From Hyalella azteca (Eukaryota > Arthropoda > Malacostraca > Amphipoda > Hyalellidae), in the NCBI RefSeq assembly GCF_000764305.2, contig NW_025944135.1, forward strand, positions 620,001 through 684,000: a DNA stretch of 64,000 nt. The letters run 5' to 3'. Position numbers and translations under genes: made by a program. The notes under the pieces were generated by a model. That model ran no database searches. It was not told where the DNA came from and saw nothing but the letters and a program-made list of their open reading frames with translations. The stretch's first letter is position 1. The number at the start of each line of letters is the position of its first letter. Shown in pieces: positions 61,401 through 64,000 of this stretch.

Positions 61401-63104
61401 TTAATACAAATCCAAGAGTTTTAGTTTATTAAACTCAGGTGACCTTTCAGTTTGCGGAAAAGTTACCTGCTTATTTAAGAAATGATTGAGAATGATTCCA
61501 TACCATGAATGAATGATTTCCAACCATTAGTTAATAAGTAACGACATTAATCATGTGAATGTCATTCACGCATGTCAATTTATGCACGAATTATCTAATG
61601 ATCACTTGTGTGAGTAAAATCACTTTAACAGTAGAATCTTCTCTCGGATAACACTCTTGCATGATTGCTATCAAGCGTCAGCGCAAAAATAAACTCGCAA
61701 TTCAATAGTTTTTATCCGTATTGAAGTATTGACGTAATGACGAAACACAACATCTTGTGACTGACAGTTAGCAAATATCAACAAATACGAATTAAGCCAA
61801 ATAATCAATTGAATCAATACAAGTTGTGACAAAATCATTTGTATTAGATGCGATGAAATGTAGCAAAATTGATGTCATGACCACATACGGAAGTGCAAGT
61901 AAAATTCGTTTTCAATGATTCGCCGGAACTGGATTGCCGGCTTCGAAAATGCAGCCTCAAGGTTGACTGGATATTGAGCATAGGAGAGTTTTCGTCGAGT
62001 TTCAAAAGTTCATCACAAGTAAAATTTCAATAATTTTAAAATTTCATACAGATAAAATACAATTTTTATACATTATCCACAAATCCCCAGACGATAAAAC
62101 CATTTATATATGTCAGAGTAACCACCCTACACGAAGCAAATATCGTAAGACCACAAATGGACAATGGTACAGAACTTGTAATTATTTTAATGCAAATATA
62201 ATGAATTCAACAAACAAATAAATCTATCATGTAATCCTCACCTCATCAGTCGGCGACAGGAACTGGAAGGACTGAAGGATCTTGAAGTCACCGAAGAGGC
62301 GCGAGAAAGGCGAGTGTCGTGCGTTAGGATGCACGATCTTGTAGGGACACGTGCTCCAGCGACGCACGAATGACGGCATGATCATCTCCACGTCTATCAC
62401 GAGCTAGAATTAATAGGATAATAACATAATAGAGAGGTATGTTGTTAATAAATAATAACATTCCTCTCTATTAATAGAATTAATAGAGAGGTATGAGGGA
62501 TGTGAAGACTGGGTGAATGAGGGAACTGAAGACTTTGGGTGAGTGTGGGAGGTGAAAACTATGAGGGAATATGGCATGTGATGACTATGGACACCAGAGA
62601 TGCCATGAAGTTCTGGACGTTTCTGTCTTATAATAATATTCAATATACATATATCTGTCTAATAATATATATGTCCAATAATATTATATTCAAGTATTAG
62701 AAGGATGGCACAAAAAGGCTATTTGAGTGACGTGAAGGTATAGTAATTTTAGCAACATTGTGGAATGCGAGTGATGATACGAGGTGAACGAGGGACGAGG
62801 TCACTTGAGCGTATGGAAATAAAAATATTGAGTGAGTCATAATCAATATTTTTTCAGCATAGAGTGATATATAGGACTGGAGGTGCCACAGCAAAAGCCG
62901 AACCTGAGCCCAGTGACCCACCTGAGCCTAGTGACCCACCTGAGCCCATTGACCCACCTGAGCCTGCATGCCGAGCCTCTTGAGGACAGCCTGCTCCTGC
63001 ACAGCCTTTATGTCGTCCACAGCGAGACCCACGAGTAGGTTCATGGTGATGATGCTCATCAGGATCAGGAACACCACGAACAGCAGCGTCGTCATATCAT
63101 TGTA
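58252..63104 (-). CDS. TrpA1: TRPA1 cation channel, C-terminal 175 residues (partial; continues beyond the window)
   Basis: Four exons read on the minus strand: 63104-62958, 62403-62242, 60367-60320, 58422-58252, all phase 0, with GT/AG junctions. The first encodes the end of S6 and the TRP-like helix (LMSIITMNLLVGLAVDDIKAVQEQ, here read as adjoining blocks LMSIITMNLLVGLAV and DDIKAVQEQAVLKRLGMQ). This is strongly characteristic of arthropod TRPA1-type channels; the family then has LVLDVE, here LVIDVE. The last exon is a heptad-rich coiled coil (VERLNQSVAELSAQVEEL) as in TRPA C-termini, with an acidic tail. Ankyrin repeats and S1-S5 must lie to the right of the window. TRPA1 is a plasma-membrane channel for heat and irritants. 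Orthology to TrpA1 rather than another TRPA paralogue (painless, pyrexia, water witch) is likely from the S6 motif but not proven. Confidence 0.88.
58423..60319. other. TRPA1 last intron
   Basis: AT-rich intron without recognised coding sequence or clear mobile elements. Confidence 0.6.
60320..60367 (-). CDS. TrpA1: TRPA1 exon: GYRVDPRITEKLLVHE
   Basis: 16 codons. Acceptor TTTGCTTAG, donor GAG/GTGAGA. A second donor 29 bases further on (GTATGT) would shift the frame and meet a stop in the last exon, so the first is preferred. A longer alternative exon is not excluded. Confidence 0.65.
60368..62241. other. TRPA1 intron
   Basis: No further exon recognised. Contains a short GTGTGAAA direct/inverted repeat at about 60508-60548. 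Confidence 0.55.
62242..62403 (-). CDS. TrpA1: TRPA1 exon: post-S6 cytosolic segment
   Basis: 54 codons, LVIDVEMIMPSFVRRWSTCP to FQFLSPTDE. Acceptor ATTAATTCTAG and donor GAG/GTGAGG on the minus strand, phase 0. Confidence 0.85.
62404..62957. other. TRPA1 intron with short repeats
   Basis: Holds an AATAGAGAGGTATG duplication near 62428-62493 (partly inverted, CCTCTCTATTAAT) and, next to the upstream exon, the 18-bp donor array. Confidence 0.55.
62903..62963 (-). repeat. 18-bp repeat of a TRPA1 splice donor
   Basis: On the minus strand GGCTCAGGTGGGTCA(A/C)T(G/A) occurs three full times plus the exon-end copy, period 18 bp. The exon-end CAG/GTGGGT is the founder; the others give spare in-phase donors. 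Reading through in frame (VGQWAQVGH) meets a stop in the next unit. Confidence 0.9.
62958..63104 (-). CDS. TrpA1: TRPA1 exon: end of S6 and TRP-like helix
   Basis: 49 codons from YNDMTTLLFVVF to KRLGMQAQ. An in-frame TGA just upstream of the ATGATGGTTGAGCAG segment forces the acceptor to lie within it; CAG before TAC is chosen. The donor CAG/GTGGGT is the first unit of an 18-bp array. Joining here gives MQAQ-LVIDVE, equal in length to the family's MQVELVLDVE. Confidence 0.85.
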
Positions 63105-63635
63105 CTGCTCAACCATCATTCAGGTCAAATATAATGAAAAATATAAATATATATAAATATAAATCTATTGGTATAATACAATTACAATTTAAATAAAGCC
63201 ACGATATAACAAAAGCCGTTCCAATTAACAGGGAATTCAGGCATGCCAATTTAGGCCAAAATACTATTCTTCATATGCCAAATTAAAACCGATTAATTTT
63301 TGAACCAATTTTCAAACTTTCAATACTCTTAAGTGAAATGTCAAGAACTATATTTACGGAACTGCTGTAAAAAAGTACCCATCATATCACACGCTGGATT
63401 TCCATACACGAGGTTCGACAACTTTCGCAGTAGCATAAGTAATTGCATTGCGAAACTTTAAAATATTGCCCTTTTCACTATACAATCATATCTTTTAATG
63501 AAAATACCTTAAATGCAACACGAAAATTAAACATTCAACTAGTGACTCAACTCAAGTTTACTAGCAACACAATAATATAATATAATATTGATAATAATAA
63601 TAATATAGAGGTTTCAGCGTTTATAAGGCCGTGCT
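63105..63635. other. TRPA1 intron (to window edge)
   Basis: AT-rich, no exon seen. Short (TAA)n tract near 63570-63605. Confidence 0.5.
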
Positions 63636-63840
63636 AGGCCTGTCGCCGATTCTTAACATCGCTGAACATTCACAGCATTTTGCGGTCTCGAACTCGCAAC
63701 TCACTGCTACAATTCTGCTGCTTAACCGCCCAGCCTCCTTGCCGATTCTGACCAGAAACTGGCGCACAGAGCTGGGATCGAACCCGCGCTTCTCTGCGCC
63801 AATCATGGTACTCTGAACTTTAACCACTGGGCCACCCCAG
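63636..63840 (-). mobile_element. tRNA-derived SINE, dimeric, in TRPA1 intron
   Basis: Minus strand: an A box TGGCCCAGTGG (plus-strand 63824-63834) and a B box GGTTCGATCCC about 40-50 bp on (around 63775-63785) match the pol III consensus. They are followed by a second tRNA-like module with GGGCGGTTAAGCAG and GTTCGAGAC (63685-63693). The tail matches 1138-1192. The head does not fold as a functional tRNA. Confidence 0.7.
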
Positions 63841-64000
63841 TGCAGCAGTCGTCAGTGCAGTTGCATATTGCGTCAACAATATATATAATATAATATAAGA
63901 ATATAATAAACTTTACAACCCAAATTTACTATAGCAACACAACAATGATAATATATTGACAATATTTCATATTTGAAGCATGGCGATGGGTTTTTAAGCA

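Noticed and set aside
63775..63840. Functional tRNA gene
   Set aside because: A and B boxes fit, but the acceptor and anticodon stems do not pair; better read as a SINE head.

Overview
This is eukaryotic nuclear DNA, most probably from an arthropod and, by inference, a malacostracan crustacean. It is AT-rich, with short coding exons bounded by GT/AG splice sites, long introns, and many minisatellites and decayed mobile elements. The taxonomic guess rests mainly on a W(X6)W-amide (allatostatin-B / myoinhibitory peptide) precursor with GTW/GSW-ending peptides. No operons, bacterial genes or CRISPR arrays are present.

Three protein genes can be supported. (1) Positions 26794-32986, plus strand: a seven-exon allatostatin-B/MIP preprohormone. 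All splice phases close, giving 411 residues with a signal peptide and 12 W(X6)W-amide peptides. (2) Positions 40660-53639, plus strand: a CASD1-like PC-esterase (SGNH-fold) type II membrane protein, inside an imperfect head-to-tail duplication (copy A about 39.94-46.91 kb, copy B about 46.99-56.94 kb). Copy A has the start and membrane anchor but lost the 3' catalytic exons. Copy B has the 3' exons but lost the start. Splicing copy A exon 1 to copy B exons would restore one 729-residue frame. (3) Positions 58252-63104, minus strand: the last four coding exons of a TRPA1 cation channel, from the end of S6 and the TRP-helix region to a C-terminal coiled coil; the rest lies beyond the right edge.

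The left 26 kb has no gene I can support. It holds a GCGTCTCTGC-type array, a 26-bp minisatellite family at two loci, a 33-bp array, a nearly perfect 631-bp tandem duplication, and several inverted-repeat or tRNA-derived elements. At 3139-3176 it contains an exact Nextera mate-pair junction adapter, so the assembly there is artificial.

The most unusual observation is that tandem arrays have grown from gene edges. The 3' end of MIP exon 3, with its splice donor, is repeated about 15 times as a 32-bp unit. A TRPA1 splice donor is repeated as an 18-bp unit. The TRPA1 C-terminus with its stop codon is repeated as a 62-bp unit. Decoy splice donors are therefore lined up inside the intron. The genes are not obviously functionally linked: one encodes a neuropeptide precursor, one a secretory-pathway enzyme and one a sensory channel.
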